Shown: positions 8,736 to 18,300, counted from the first letter of the stretch. The stretch: 64,000 bases of DNA from AC-49 sp963766605 (GCA_963766605.1 CAVYAT010000007.1:310001-374000); one strand, 5' to 3'. Translations and numbers: made by a program. The notes: generated from the letters alone by a model not told the origin.

Positions 8736-10127
8736 ATGCGGAAGCTGGTCATAGTGCTGGGGGCACTCGGCATCGCCCTGTTCGCGGACGTCGCGGCGGC
8801 GAACGCCGACTCGATTGTGTACATGAAGTCCGGCGCGGTTTGGATCTCGAACGCCGACGGCAGCAGCGCACGGCCGTTCACTCTCTATCCGTTCCACTGG
8901 GCGTGGCCGTCGGAGGCGGACGACGGCACGATCGTCGCCGCCGGCGGGGACGGCCACCCGCCGTACGGGGAAGCGGGGTCGGACCTCTACCGCTTCTCCG
9001 CCAACGGCAACCTGACCGCGGGACCGATCCCCACGCCGGGCACGTACTACACGCTGAACTGCCCGACGCAGGCGCCGAACTCGGTCCGGGTTTCGCCGGA
9101 CGCGGGCAAGATCGCCTACGGCACGACGCTGTGCTCGCAGGGTCCGACGGCGCTGTGGACGCCGTCGAATGCGACCGGTCTGGACTGGCCGAACCAGAAC
9201 GGCGGCCTCGGCGTCCAGGACTACGACTACCCGGATTGGATCGACAGTACGGTGTTCACCGTGACTCACCCCGGACCGGTCAGCGGGACGCAGTCGCAGT
9301 GGGGTGTGTCGTCGACCGCCGCCTCGCCCGGGGGAGCCGGATGGTACGAGCCCGGGGCGACCGGGACCGGCTTCCAGGCGATCGTCGCGCGCAGCGGGAA
9401 GATCTCGGCGCTGTTCGAGGACGACAAGGCCGACTGGATCCCGCCGCAGACGCACAATGCGACGATCAGGCTGTACACCGCAGCGAGCCTCACGGACGCC
9501 GAGAACAACGGCTTCGACCTGCAGTGCAAGCTGACGTTGAGCGCGTCGCAGAGCAGTGATCCGTTCGACTTCAGCCCCACGTTCTCACCGGACGGCACGA
9601 AGCTCCTATGGGGAGACGACCTTGGCGTCGAGGTCGCCAACGTCGCCGACCTCTCCGCGTCCAGCGGCGCGTGCACCCACGTGACCCCGACGTTGCTGAT
9701 TCCCGGCGGGAGCCAGCCGTTCTACGCGGCGGGCAACATGCAGGCGCAGGCGGCGAGCCCTGCGCAGCCGGGGGCGCCCGCGGCCCCGACCGCGCCGACC
9801 ACTCCAACCACCGCGACGGGGACGACCACTCCATCGACCGCGACGGGGACCGGGGCCACCTCGACGAAGACCAAGCCGCGGCCGACCGCGAGGATCGCGG
9901 TTGGCACGAAGCACCCGCGTGCGCACCACGCCATCGTGTTCAACGCCGGCGCCAGCCGTGTGCATGGCCACGCGACGTACTCGTGGGGTTTCGGCGATCA
10001 CCACACGGCCAAGGGCCGCCGCGTCACGCATCGCTTCGGTCGGCCCGGGAGGTACACCGTGACGCTGACCGTGCACGATGCAAACGGCACACGGACCACC
10101 CACGTGAAGGTGACCGTCAAGCGATGA
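8736..10127 (+). CDS. Secreted PKD-domain protein
   Basis: About 463 residues. The ATG at 8736 gives a classical signal peptide (MRKLVIVLGALGIALF, then ANA before DS as a cleavage site) and has AGGGA six bases upstream, so I prefer it to the ATG at 8730 and to the long 5' open frame. The mature N-terminal part looks like a beta-propeller of the TolB/WD type (repeats such as GSDLYRFSANG and SPDAGKIAYG). A Pro/Thr/Ala linker rich in TPTT (about residues 340-372) leads to a C-terminal PKD fold with the hallmark WGFGDHH and HRFGRPGRYTVTLTV. PKD domains mediate protein or carbohydrate contacts outside the cell. It is probably a single-gene unit; the two tRNA relics lie behind it. Confidence 0.8.
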   Translation: MRKLVIVLGALGIALFADVAAANADSIVYMKSGAVWISNADGSSARPFTLYPFHWAWPSEADDGTIVAAGGDGHPPYGEAGSDLYRFSANGNLTAGPIPTPGTYYTLNCPTQAPNSVRVSPDAGKIAYGTTLCSQGPTALWTPSNATGLDWPNQNGGLGVQDYDYPDWIDSTVFTVTHPGPVSGTQSQWGVSSTAASPGGAGWYEPGATGTGFQAIVARSGKISALFEDDKADWIPPQTHNATIRLYTAASLTDAENNGFDLQCKLTLSASQSSDPFDFSPTFSPDGTKLLWGDDLGVEVANVADLSASSGACTHVTPTLLIPGGSQPFYAAGNMQAQAASPAQPGAPAAPTAPTTPTTATGTTTPSTATGTGATSTKTKPRPTARIAVGTKHPRAHHAIVFNAGASRVHGHATYSWGFGDHHTAKGRRVTHRFGRPGRYTVTLTVHDANGTRTTHVKVTVKR

Positions 10128-10220
10128 GGCGCCGTTGGTCGCCGCACGGTCGCGCCCGCGGCCGCGACGGTGCTCGCCGGCGGAGCATCGCGGGTCAACC
10201 ACCCCCCAACCCGGCCGCGG

Positions 10221-10258
10221 CATAACCCGAAGGTCGCGTTCGAATCCCGCCCCCGCTA
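10221..10258 (+). pseudogene. 3' half of an elongator tRNA-Met (relic)
   Basis: The sequence from anticodon CAT (10221-10223) through AACCCGA, the variable loop AGGTC, the T loop TTCGAAT (10239-10245), the T-stem CCCGC and the acceptor CCCCGCT with discriminator A matches the 3' half of an elongator tRNA-Met. The 5' T-stem reads GCG where GCGGG is expected, so two Gs are missing. Immediately 5' of the anticodon the sequence no longer fits a tRNA (no anticodon 5' stem, D arm or acceptor). A break in the anticodon loop is typical of attachment-site ends left by tyrosine recombinases. Confidence 0.7.
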
Positions 10259-10263
10259 TCTCG

Positions 10264-10285
10264 AAGGCCTGGATCCAGGGCCTTT
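10264..10285 (+). terminator. Hairpin with T-run after the tRNA-Met relic
   Basis: AAGGCC (10264-10269) pairs with GGCCTT (10279-10284); the loop TGGATCCA is itself palindromic and can extend the stem, and a short T-run follows. The structure sits six bases after the relic's discriminator, so it looks like the terminator that travelled with the tRNA 3' end. Confidence 0.6.
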
Positions 10286-10332
10286 CTGCTGCTCGGGTGT
10301 TCACGGCCCGCTCGTCGTCATGTGTTGTCTCA

Positions 10333-10408
10333 TCGCCGACCGCAGGAGCAAGACACGAAGTTCGGTCTACGGAACCGAGGGTCGGAGGTTCGAATCCTCT
10401 TCGGCGCG
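10333..10408 (+). pseudogene. tRNA-Arg (ACG) relic, 3' half intact, D arm lost
   Basis: The anticodon arm TCGGT-CTACGGA-ACCGA (10362-10378, anticodon ACG), variable loop GGGTC, T arm GGAGG-TTCGAAT-CCTCT (10384-10400) and acceptor strand TCGGCGC (10401-10407) are those of a tRNA-Arg. At the expected 5' position, TCGCCGA (10333-10339) can pair with six of seven acceptor bases. The 22 bases between have no D arm or AGCTGG-type D loop. I read it as a recombined or decayed copy, not a working tRNA, though an odd but functional tRNA cannot be excluded. Confidence 0.6.
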
Positions 10409-10544
10409 TGACAGCGGATCCCGGGTGGTAGAGGAATCCTGGCACTGGTCGGACGCGCTGGGGTGGCAGTACGGCAACAGGGCAACCCAACTCGCCCGGT
10501 GACTGGCGGGCGTCGTGTTGCCGATTGTGATCAGCGGTTGTCGC

Positions 10545-13500
10545 TCACCCGTTCGGCGGGTCGAGCGTCGTGGCCCAGACGGTGGTTGTGTTGTCGCTGA
10601 GCCAGTTCGTTGCGACGACGAGCCGCGCTCCGATCGTGGCCACGGCGGTGTTTCCGGAGCTCTGCGCCCCGGGCGGCTTGGGTATCTGCACCGGCGTGGT
10701 CCCGGCACCGAGCTGGGCGTATTCCTGCTCGTCGAAGACGTTGGCCCAGGCAATCCACAGGCGCCCGTCTGACGTGTAGGTCGCCTGGACCCGTATGGGC
10801 GCTTGGAGCACGCCGGGCTGCACGCCGTTGAACTCGGTCGCCGGGGCCGCGTCGCCCGGTGCCCACGAGAGGATCGTGTTGGGATTCGTGGAGACGTCGG
10901 CGTAGACGAGCCGGCAGGTCGCGGAACAGGCGAGGTCGGTGGTGACGTTGTTGTTCGGGCCGTCGCTGGCGGGTGCGTGGACCGCGGATTTCAGCGGCAG
11001 CCCGGTGATCGGGTCGAGCTGGACCATGTAGAGCCCGCTCACGCCGGGCGTCAGCGAGACGACGTACCACGCCAGCCACACGCGGCCGCTCTCGTCGCGT
11101 CCGAGCGCCGGGGCGTAGCTCGTGTCCGGCGAGGCCGCAGTCAGGTCTCGCTTCACCGACCCGTCGTAGATGGTGAGCGCGCCGCCGGCCGCCCACAGCG
11201 CGGTCGTCGCATCGGAGGCCAGCAGTGCGCTGGTCACCCCGGTGTCGAGATCGGGGCTCAGTCGAGCCGGGGGGCCGAACGTGCCGCCGGGGTTGCGGGC
11301 GACGGCGACCGTGCCGTTGAGCGGATCGCCAATCGTGTCGCTGTGGTGGCCGGGCACGATCACCTGCAAGCCGCCGCTGGGTGACTCGAGCAGGACCGGA
11401 TCGGCCGTCTGCGCCCAGCCGCTGAGCGCAATGTCATGGGACACCGCTCCGACCCCGGACGCGCTCGGCGTGAACGTCGCGGCCTCGACGGCCTGGTCGG
11501 TCGCGCGGCGGAACGCCACCACGGCGCTGCCACCGATCACCGCCATCGCCGGAGCGACGGCCGTTGCGTTGTCGGCCTGGGTCGAAAGCTGCGTCCACGG
11601 CACCGTCGAGATCGGGGGCCCGGCCGCTGGCGTCGCTGTCGCTGCCGAGGCGACCAGTGCCGTCTCGAGTGCGCCGTCGCTGTCTGCGAACTCCTTGCGA
11701 CCGGTGGTCGCCGTGTCGAGCTCGCAGCCCGCCAGGACCGCCGGGTCAGTGACGTGCGCATCCCCGCACCGCTTGGCCGCGGCCGCACGCTGAGCCGCGC
11801 TCAGCACCTTCAGGTTGAGCATCCGGTTGGGGAATCCCTTGACGTCATAGGACCGCGTCGTGCGCCCCTTCGGGTAGACGAACAGCGACGCCCGCTGGGT
11901 GATCCGCCAGCTTCGCCCGAACTGCTTGTAGACAACCTGCTGCTGATGTGGGGTGCCGCCGAACAGCCCGACGCCCTCGACGACCGCGTTGGGGTAGCGA
12001 CGGCCGTTGCGGCCGACGTACTGGTTGGCGTCCGCACCGCCGTCGTCACCCATCAGGCCAGTCAGATGCCCGACCCGCGCCGCGCTCGGCGCGACGAACA
12101 GGTTCACGCCCTCGCTGCCGATCAGCAGCACGACCGCATTGGTCCCGTCGGGCCACGTGACGCGGGTGAAGATGCGGCCGTACTGCACCGACCCGCCGCC
12201 GGCCAACGCGATCGTCTGATGCTCGGCCGGATGGACGCGGCGCTTGTCCACGTAGACCGCGAGCGTGTGAACGGCGGCGACCTCGACCGTCGCGCGCCCG
12301 ACGCGCATCGCGAACGCCGTGTTCATGGCCAGGCTGTGGGCGAACTCCGGGTGTCGGACCTTCGAGTAGGGCTGCTGGCGCCCCTGGATCTCCAGGTCGC
12401 CGGTCTTGGAGCGCACCAGCGTGAACTCGCCGGCGATCTGCAGGCCGAAATGGCCGCCGCCGAACGTCGTCAGATACGGATCGCCGTTGTCGACCCCGCG
12501 GTTGGCCGGCCCTGGGTGGTTGGCCGGCCCTGGTCGGGACTTGGGGTGGCAGAACGTCGACAGCGGATAGGACGTGACGTCACCGTAGGTCCCGCCGTCG
12601 GGGTCGCCGCTCAGGCCCAGCGAGGCCGGCATGAGCAGCGGCTGGGTGCTAGGCACGTCGCCGGTCTCATCCGGCGGGCACGTACACGGGGCAGTCGACG
12701 TGCAGAACCAGGCGTCACCCAGCGACGTGTAGTCCTCCTGGAACCCGAGCCTCGCGTGCCCGGTGAGCCCGACGTGGAGCACGGGCTGCTCATCCACCGG
12801 CTGGTCATCCGGCCGCTGCACGAAGTACTGCGCGGTCGTATAGGGCGGCGCGTCTACGGCACTGCCGGCGCCGAACGTCGTCGGGTTCAGGTACACGAGT
12901 TGCCCCGGGCGATGCGCGACGAAGCCGAGCGTCTCGATGGGGCTGGTCATGCTCCAGCGCGCGGCGCTGGTCTTCGTCCCGGCGCGGAACACGCTGCTGC
13001 CCCAGTCGCCGAGGAACGCGGAGTCGTCGTTGTCGGTGGCCGCCCTGTACGCCGCAACGTTGGTCTTCGCGGTCAGGACGCTCGCCAACCGCGACCACAA
13101 GCCTGGCTGGGAGTCCTCGACATGCCCCCAGAAGCCGACCGCATCGTAGGTCCGCTGGAACAGCGGAACGGTGGAGCTGTCGATGTACTTAAGCGGCCAG
13201 GTGTCCTCGGGGGCGGGCTCGACCGTCTCGGCCACCCACTCGGCGGTCCCCTCCGTGATCCACTTCGGCTGCGAGGTCCACGCATCGGTGCCGCGGATCT
13301 CGTCCTGGAAGCAGTGGAAGACCTCGTGGGCGATGATCTCCCGGTAATAGGCGGGGGGCTCGGCAATCGCGGCCTTGGTTAGCCGGATCCGGCAGGTCAC
13401 CGGCTTCCCCGAGCCCTGGACACCGTTGACGTTGAACGATGTCTCGCTGGCGAGCGTCCTGCCGTACTTGCCCGTCGCCTGGGGGTCGGTCGTCTCACCG

Positions 13501-14462
13501 GCGACGATGGTCATCCCGAGCGTGCGCTGGAGTTCGATGCCCTCGATACGGGCTTCGGTGTCGGCGATCAGCTGGATCTTCGCGCTTGGCGTGAAGTACG
13601 GGTCGCCGAGTGTGGCGGTATGAGCCCGCGTGTGCGTGGTCGGCGATTCCAGGCCCAGGCGACGGTCGACGATCGACCGCTGGGCGTGTGTGAGCGTCGC
13701 CCGGTAGGACGTTGTCCACTGCGCCGCGAGGGTTCCGTCGGCGATCGTCATCGCCCGGCCCGGCGGCCGCGCCACGCCGGGCAGCGGCCCGTAGGCGAGG
13801 ACGAACGCTTGCAAGGCTGTCGCGCGCGAGACCGTTCCGTCGGGCCGAACCTCGTCCAGCACCCGCTCCCACGCCGTCGCCGGCAGACCAGTCTGCAGGC
13901 CGGCGTCGGCCAGCGTTGCGTAGGCGAGCGCCCGGGCGCGGGGATCGACGACCTTCGGCGTCGCGCGCAGCACGATCGCGCCGAGCGCGGCACCCTCGCG
14001 CCACACCACAGTCACCACCGTCGCGCGGCTGGCGCGGGCCAGCCGTAGGCCGCCGCCGCCTCGGCGCCCGATCGTCACGGCGCTCGCGTGGTGTGCGCGG
14101 CGCCACGCGCCGAGCACCCGCAGGGCCGCCGCCGGCGAAGAGAACACGAACGCGTCGGAACGCACGTGCACGTCGTGTCCGGCCAGCGTCACGGTCTGAA
14201 GCTGCACGACACGCACCTGCCCAGCGAGCCGGCTCGAGAGGCCGTCAGTGAGGTCGGCGCGCGCCGACCTCACCGACGCAGCCGAGGCCCGCAAACCCGG
14301 CAGCCCAGTCGTCGGGAGCACGAGCCGGACAGCGCCGGCCGTCGCCGGCCCAGACGCCAGCGCGAACACCACGACAACCAATCCGGCGCACAACCGTCGG
14401 CCAGGCGGGACTCGCCGCACAGAACACGTCGGCCGAGTCGACGCGGGCGCTGAGGAGCTCAT
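10545..14462 (-). CDS. Large secreted zinc-metallopeptidase-like protein with a VWD domain
   Basis: About 1305 residues from the ATG at 14462 (an in-frame ATG also lies at 14519). A basic start and a hydrophobic run (LCAGLVVVVFALASG) form a signal peptide. Near residues 373-385 is HEVFHCFQ, an HExxH zinc motif; about 30 residues on, WITEGTAEW supplies the third-ligand Glu expected of a gluzincin. Residues about 658-860 resemble a von Willebrand factor type D domain (GDPYLTTF at its start, then GEFTLVRS, and a late FGRSWRI). The C-terminal 350 residues have repeated aromatic/Gly blades like a beta-propeller. Two 18-base direct copies at 12500-12533 duplicate a PGPAN motif ahead of VWD. Likely exported and acting on surface or matrix proteins. 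Confidence 0.75.
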   Translation of the reverse strand: MSSSAPASTRPTCSVRRVPPGRRLCAGLVVVVFALASGPATAGAVRLVLPTTGLPGLRASAASVRSARADLTDGLSSRLAGQVRVVQLQTVTLAGHDVHVRSDAFVFSSPAAALRVLGAWRRAHHASAVTIGRRGGGGLRLARASRATVVTVVWREGAALGAIVLRATPKVVDPRARALAYATLADAGLQTGLPATAWERVLDEVRPDGTVSRATALQAFVLAYGPLPGVARPPGRAMTIADGTLAAQWTTSYRATLTHAQRSIVDRRLGLESPTTHTRAHTATLGDPYFTPSAKIQLIADTEARIEGIELQRTLGMTIVAGETTDPQATGKYGRTLASETSFNVNGVQGSGKPVTCRIRLTKAAIAEPPAYYREIIAHEVFHCFQDEIRGTDAWTSQPKWITEGTAEWVAETVEPAPEDTWPLKYIDSSTVPLFQRTYDAVGFWGHVEDSQPGLWSRLASVLTAKTNVAAYRAATDNDDSAFLGDWGSSVFRAGTKTSAARWSMTSPIETLGFVAHRPGQLVYLNPTTFGAGSAVDAPPYTTAQYFVQRPDDQPVDEQPVLHVGLTGHARLGFQEDYTSLGDAWFCTSTAPCTCPPDETGDVPSTQPLLMPASLGLSGDPDGGTYGDVTSYPLSTFCHPKSRPGPANHPGPANRGVDNGDPYLTTFGGGHFGLQIAGEFTLVRSKTGDLEIQGRQQPYSKVRHPEFAHSLAMNTAFAMRVGRATVEVAAVHTLAVYVDKRRVHPAEHQTIALAGGGSVQYGRIFTRVTWPDGTNAVVLLIGSEGVNLFVAPSAARVGHLTGLMGDDGGADANQYVGRNGRRYPNAVVEGVGLFGGTPHQQQVVYKQFGRSWRITQRASLFVYPKGRTTRSYDVKGFPNRMLNLKVLSAAQRAAAAKRCGDAHVTDPAVLAGCELDTATTGRKEFADSDGALETALVASAATATPAAGPPISTVPWTQLSTQADNATAVAPAMAVIGGSAVVAFRRATDQAVEAATFTPSASGVGAVSHDIALSGWAQTADPVLLESPSGGLQVIVPGHHSDTIGDPLNGTVAVARNPGGTFGPPARLSPDLDTGVTSALLASDATTALWAAGGALTIYDGSVKRDLTAASPDTSYAPALGRDESGRVWLAWYVVSLTPGVSGLYMVQLDPITGLPLKSAVHAPASDGPNNNVTTDLACSATCRLVYADVSTNPNTILSWAPGDAAPATEFNGVQPGVLQAPIRVQATYTSDGRLWIAWANVFDEQEYAQLGAGTTPVQIPKPPGAQSSGNTAVATIGARLVVATNWLSDNTTTVWATTLDPPNG

Positions 14463-15102
14463 GGGGTCCACTCTGCGGCACGGCAAACGCCGGCGCGACC
14501 CTGCTCTTTCGCGGCGCATACCCTTGCGGTCGGGTTTGCGGTTAACCGAACTGCCTCTGGACCCACCACCGGAACACCGATCACAGCGTCTGCCGACCAG
14601 CCACGCACGTCATCGGGGCGGCCTCGGCAGAGATCTGTGTCCACCGGATCCAACGGCCTTCAACTGGGAGCTCACGGCGTTCTCCGCTGCGCCCGGCGGC
14701 GCCGCCGGTCCCGGTGTCGCTTCCCGGTTCGATGGGACCCCCGGCGGGCTTGTCGGCGTAGCCGATCCACTCGCTGAACATCTGGGAGGCCTCAGCTCCG
14801 CCGAGACCTCGCCCTCGACCCCTCGCCGACGGCGGCGCGCGATCCGTTCCATCGAGGCGCGCCGACGTCGCCGACCGCGAAGACGCGGGGGCAGGCTCGT
14901 CTCGAACGGCAGCGGCCCGCGGCGCACTGACCGGTTGGATGCCGCGAGCGGCGGGTGCTGGACCTGGCGCGGGCGAGCAACGGGTTTCGCGGCAAGCGGC
15001 TCCGGCTATTTCAAACATTCCTGTCCATTGTAGTTCTCGCGAACCTATTCGGTGGTAGGGTCACCGCGGCAGCGCGACACAGAAGTTCGAGGCAGGATCG
15101 CG
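14463..15102. other. Intergenic stretch without an intact gene
   Basis: This 640-base gap separates the divergent metallopeptidase gene from the giant-protein operon. It holds the oxidoreductase relic described separately. An AT-richer pocket at about 15005-15050 may carry the operon promoter, but no convincing -35/-10 pair could be picked. Open frames here have atypical Arg/Pro/Ser-rich composition and are not genes. Confidence 0.6.
14801..14927 (-). pseudogene. Relic of a thioredoxin-reductase-like flavoprotein C-terminus
   Basis: On the minus strand GPLPFETSL (one frame) runs into PRVFAVGDVGA and RAAVGEGSRA (another frame). This is the order seen at the C-terminus of thioredoxin-reductase-type FAD proteins: the Phe-Glu-Thr-Ser-Leu-Pro strand, the FAVGDV motif that contacts FAD, and the AVGEG helix. 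A one-base-type frame break separates the halves near 14890, and nothing else of the gene survives on either side. Confidence 0.5.
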
Positions 15103-15309
15103 ATGGTGGATAACCCAGCCCCGAAACGCGACCAGTCGCTCGCCCGAGACGAGTGTTTCGCGGTAGCGGCCCCACAGATAGGCCTGGCGAAAGGCGAGGG
15201 CGTCATTCGCAGGACCGGCGAGAGGTTCGCTGCCAATCCCGTCACCGGCAGCGCATCACTGACGGTCCCGATCTTCGCCTCGCCCGGACTGGCTGAGTCG
15301 CCGGACTAG
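15103..15309 (+). CDS. 68-residue SpvB/TcB N-terminal fragment, leader ORF of the giant operon
   Basis: The ATG at 15103 has an AGGA site six bases upstream, so this short frame is probably translated. The encoded LAKGEGVIRRTGERF, followed by AANPVTGSASLTVPIF and ASPG, closely matches the conserved opening of SpvB/TcaC-type toxin-B and YD-repeat proteins (consensus from memory: LPKGGGAIRGIGEKF, then ANPVTGTGSxxVPI). In those proteins over a thousand residues follow; here a stop comes eight residues later. TAG ends at 15309 and the ATG of the 2381-residue protein begins at 15314, so translation is likely coupled. It is either a truncated relic or a retained leader/targeting peptide. No known catalytic residues are included. 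Confidence 0.65.
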   Translation: MVDNPAPKRDQSLARDECFAVAAPQIGLAKGEGVIRRTGERFAANPVTGSASLTVPIFASPGLAESPD

Positions 15310-15313
15310 GGCG

Positions 15314-18300
15314 ATGCCGCTACGGGGGATCAGCCTGCTGGACCTGCTGGCCACGGTGCCGGGCGCGGGCTTGGTCCCAAGCGACATCGCCAGCCAGCTC
15401 GAGAACCTCGCGGTCCTCGACCACACTTCCACCGCGAGCGGCGGGGCGTTCGTCCATTACGGCACGGTGCGGTCGGTGGCGGACATGGGGCTGCCGGCGC
15501 TGCAGTCGTGGCCGGTCGAGATCCCCGGGCTGAACGAGGGCCTCCCTTTCCAGCTCACGTTCACGCGGCCCGCCACGGCGACCTCGGGCTCGACGCTCGA
15601 GGGCGCGCCCACCGAGTGGCGGCTCGACCTGATGCTCAAGCAGGTCAGCATCGTCATCCCAGACCTCAAGCCGGCGAAACCCGCCGGCGGCAGCGGCGTC
15701 AACGCGCTGCACCTGGTGGCCGACGCGTCGCGCTCGCGCGTGCGCATCTACGGCTCGGGCACGTTCAGGATCGCGAGCACAGCGACGAGCGGCGGCGTGG
15801 TCGCCCGGTTCGTCGACCAGCCCGACACGTTCGACCCGGCCGCGCCGACCGGCACCGTGCTGACGCTGGGTTTCGACCCGCCGAGCTTCTTCTTCGGCGA
15901 TTCCCAGTTCGGCCTCACGGTCGACCGGCTGACATACGACGACGACGAGAACTACACGCCGCCCGAGATCGAGGCGCGCGGACACGACCCGTCGTGGCGC
16001 GGCATCTCGATCAAGGAGGCCACCTTCTTCCCGCCGCCCAACCTGCCCGTTCTGGGCGACGTGTCGGTGGGCGTCCGCGACGTGCTCCTGGGCTCGCCGT
16101 TCGGCATCCAGGGGGAGGTGCGCCTGGAGTTCGGACAGACGCCCGTCGACCCGGCGGATGTCACCTACCTGCAGCTGGTCGACGGGCACTACCAGTCGAT
16201 GGGCGCGGCGTCGGGCAACGCCGACGACGGCTACGAGATCGAGTTCCTGCCGAACACCCCCGCCAGCGCCCAGGTGCGAGTGCAGCTCGGGTCCGGCGCG
16301 ATGGCCGACTGGTGGCTGCCGGCCCGCACCAACAACGAGGACTTCGTGTCGGACACGAACGACTCGGGACAGTTCGACGCCGAGGACGGCAGCCTGATCA
16401 CCTTCCGTACGCACGAGACCGCGCAGGACGGGAGCGACGCGCTGTCGCCGATGGTCGGCACGTTCTACAAGCACTCCACCGCAGACTCGGGCCACCCGCC
16501 GCAGATCAAGGTGACGCTCGCCGGCAGCGACAAGCCGAACTGCGTGTCACTGCGCGGCCCGGCGGAGAAACTCGCCGGCCTCGTGCTGACGGCCGACCCG
16601 GCAACCGATCCGAGCCTGGTGTGGAGCGTCGAGATGACAAACGACGTCGCCGGCGACACCGGCGCGACGTTCACGCTGCCCACGCTCGACGGGCCGAAGT
16701 TCTTGAACGTCGTGCTCACGGACAGCAAAGGCCGCAAGCGGCGAGTGCAGGTCTACGTGTCGGTCGACGGGCCGCTCGTCGCGGGCTGCGCGCTCTCCGC
16801 CTTCGACGAGCACGGGAACCCGATGCCCCTGCACGGGCTCGACGCCACATACAACCTCGACCCGTTTCACTCGTCCGACGCGTTCCTCGGCGCCGACACG
16901 CCGGCCACCGTCAGCGGCAGCACTGCGGCGGTGCCACAGGGCGAGCTGGCGCGCGTGACGCTGCAGGCATCCGGGAATCCGCAGAATCCGGACAACCCAC
17001 CCCCGGCGGCCGGCGGCGCGCAGGAGCTCGTGCAGGTGGAGATGGTCTTCAACGACACCACCGAGCTGCGTTGGGGCGTGGCGAAGCCGGCCGATGCGAA
17101 CGACTGGTCGCCATCGGCATTGACCGATTGGGCGGACCAGTTCCCCGGGGCGAAGTTCATTGTGATCGGCCGCTGCTGCGACCTGCCGGGCGACGACGCC
17201 AACGGCATCCAGATCAACAAGACGCTGGCGGATCGCCGCGCGAGCGAGGGCGCGGGCCTGCTGGCCGGCTATGACGTGCACGCTCGCGGCGAGCAGACTC
17301 CGTTCACCGACTCCGCGGACATCGCCGCCGAAGCGCTCGCGACCAGCTGGAGCGCGGACCAGTTCGACGGCAGCTGGCTGATCCACGACGAGCACACCGA
17401 CTACGCGAGCTGGGGCACCGGCGTGCGTGACAGGGATCCGCGGCCGCACTATCGCCGCATCGACATCTACGCCGTGGGGGGCACGCCGACGGCGGACGCC
17501 CCGACGGATCCGAACGACGCGGCCCAGGCAGACCCGGCGCAGCTGAACGCGCTGATCCCCGGCGCGGACTCCACGAGTCCGGCGGCGCCTGCGCGGCGCG
17601 AGCCGACGCTGCCCTATCGCGTGCTGCTCGTGGTGCAGTGGGACAGCCCGACCGTCGTCGGATGGGGCGACGCGATCCCCACGCTCGTCGAGCTGACGAT
17701 CGCCTGGCAGCCGCACGCGGTGGTGCTGCCTGGCGCGCCGAGTGGTCCCGACAGCGATGTCACACTGCAGCACACCACGCCGGGCGCGCCCGACATCTGG
17801 ACGGTCAAGGGGCACCTCTCGCACGACGCGCGCACCGGCCAGACGCTGATCACGATGAGCGTCGAGGAGGAGGGCGGAGACGACAGCGGCATCGCCAAAT
17901 TCGAGAACAACGTCGCGGCGGGCGCGCTGGGGCTTGGCCCGGCACTGGTGGCCGGCATCTCGGCGGCGGGCGTGGACGGCGCGGCGGTGCGCATCGGCGC
18001 GCTGATCGCGGCCGGTGTCTTCCTCGGCGCGTTCGGCAAGAACGGCAAGGTCGTGATCCACAAGATCGAGCTGCAGGACCGCCAGGACACGTTCACGAGC
18101 TTCGACAACAGCCGCCAGCGCGTCGTGCTCGACTACGTGGTGTCGATCGGCTTCGAGTTCAACGAAGGACCCATCGACCTCAGGACCAGCGACGACCACC
18201 CGCTGAAGATCAAGTACAAGAACGTCGGCCTCGAATGGGACCACTCCAAGCAGGGCCTCGACGCGATCGGGTTGGTGTTCGACAACGTCTCCTTCGACAT

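Noticed and set aside
10333..10408. A functional tRNA-Arg(ACG)
   Set aside because: The D arm is missing and one acceptor pair is mismatched; kept as a relic, with expression data needed to overturn this.
12500..12533. Two 18-base direct copies as a mobile-element footprint
   Set aside because: The copies are in frame inside a coding region and simply duplicate a PGPAN motif; no inverted ends or transposase lie near.
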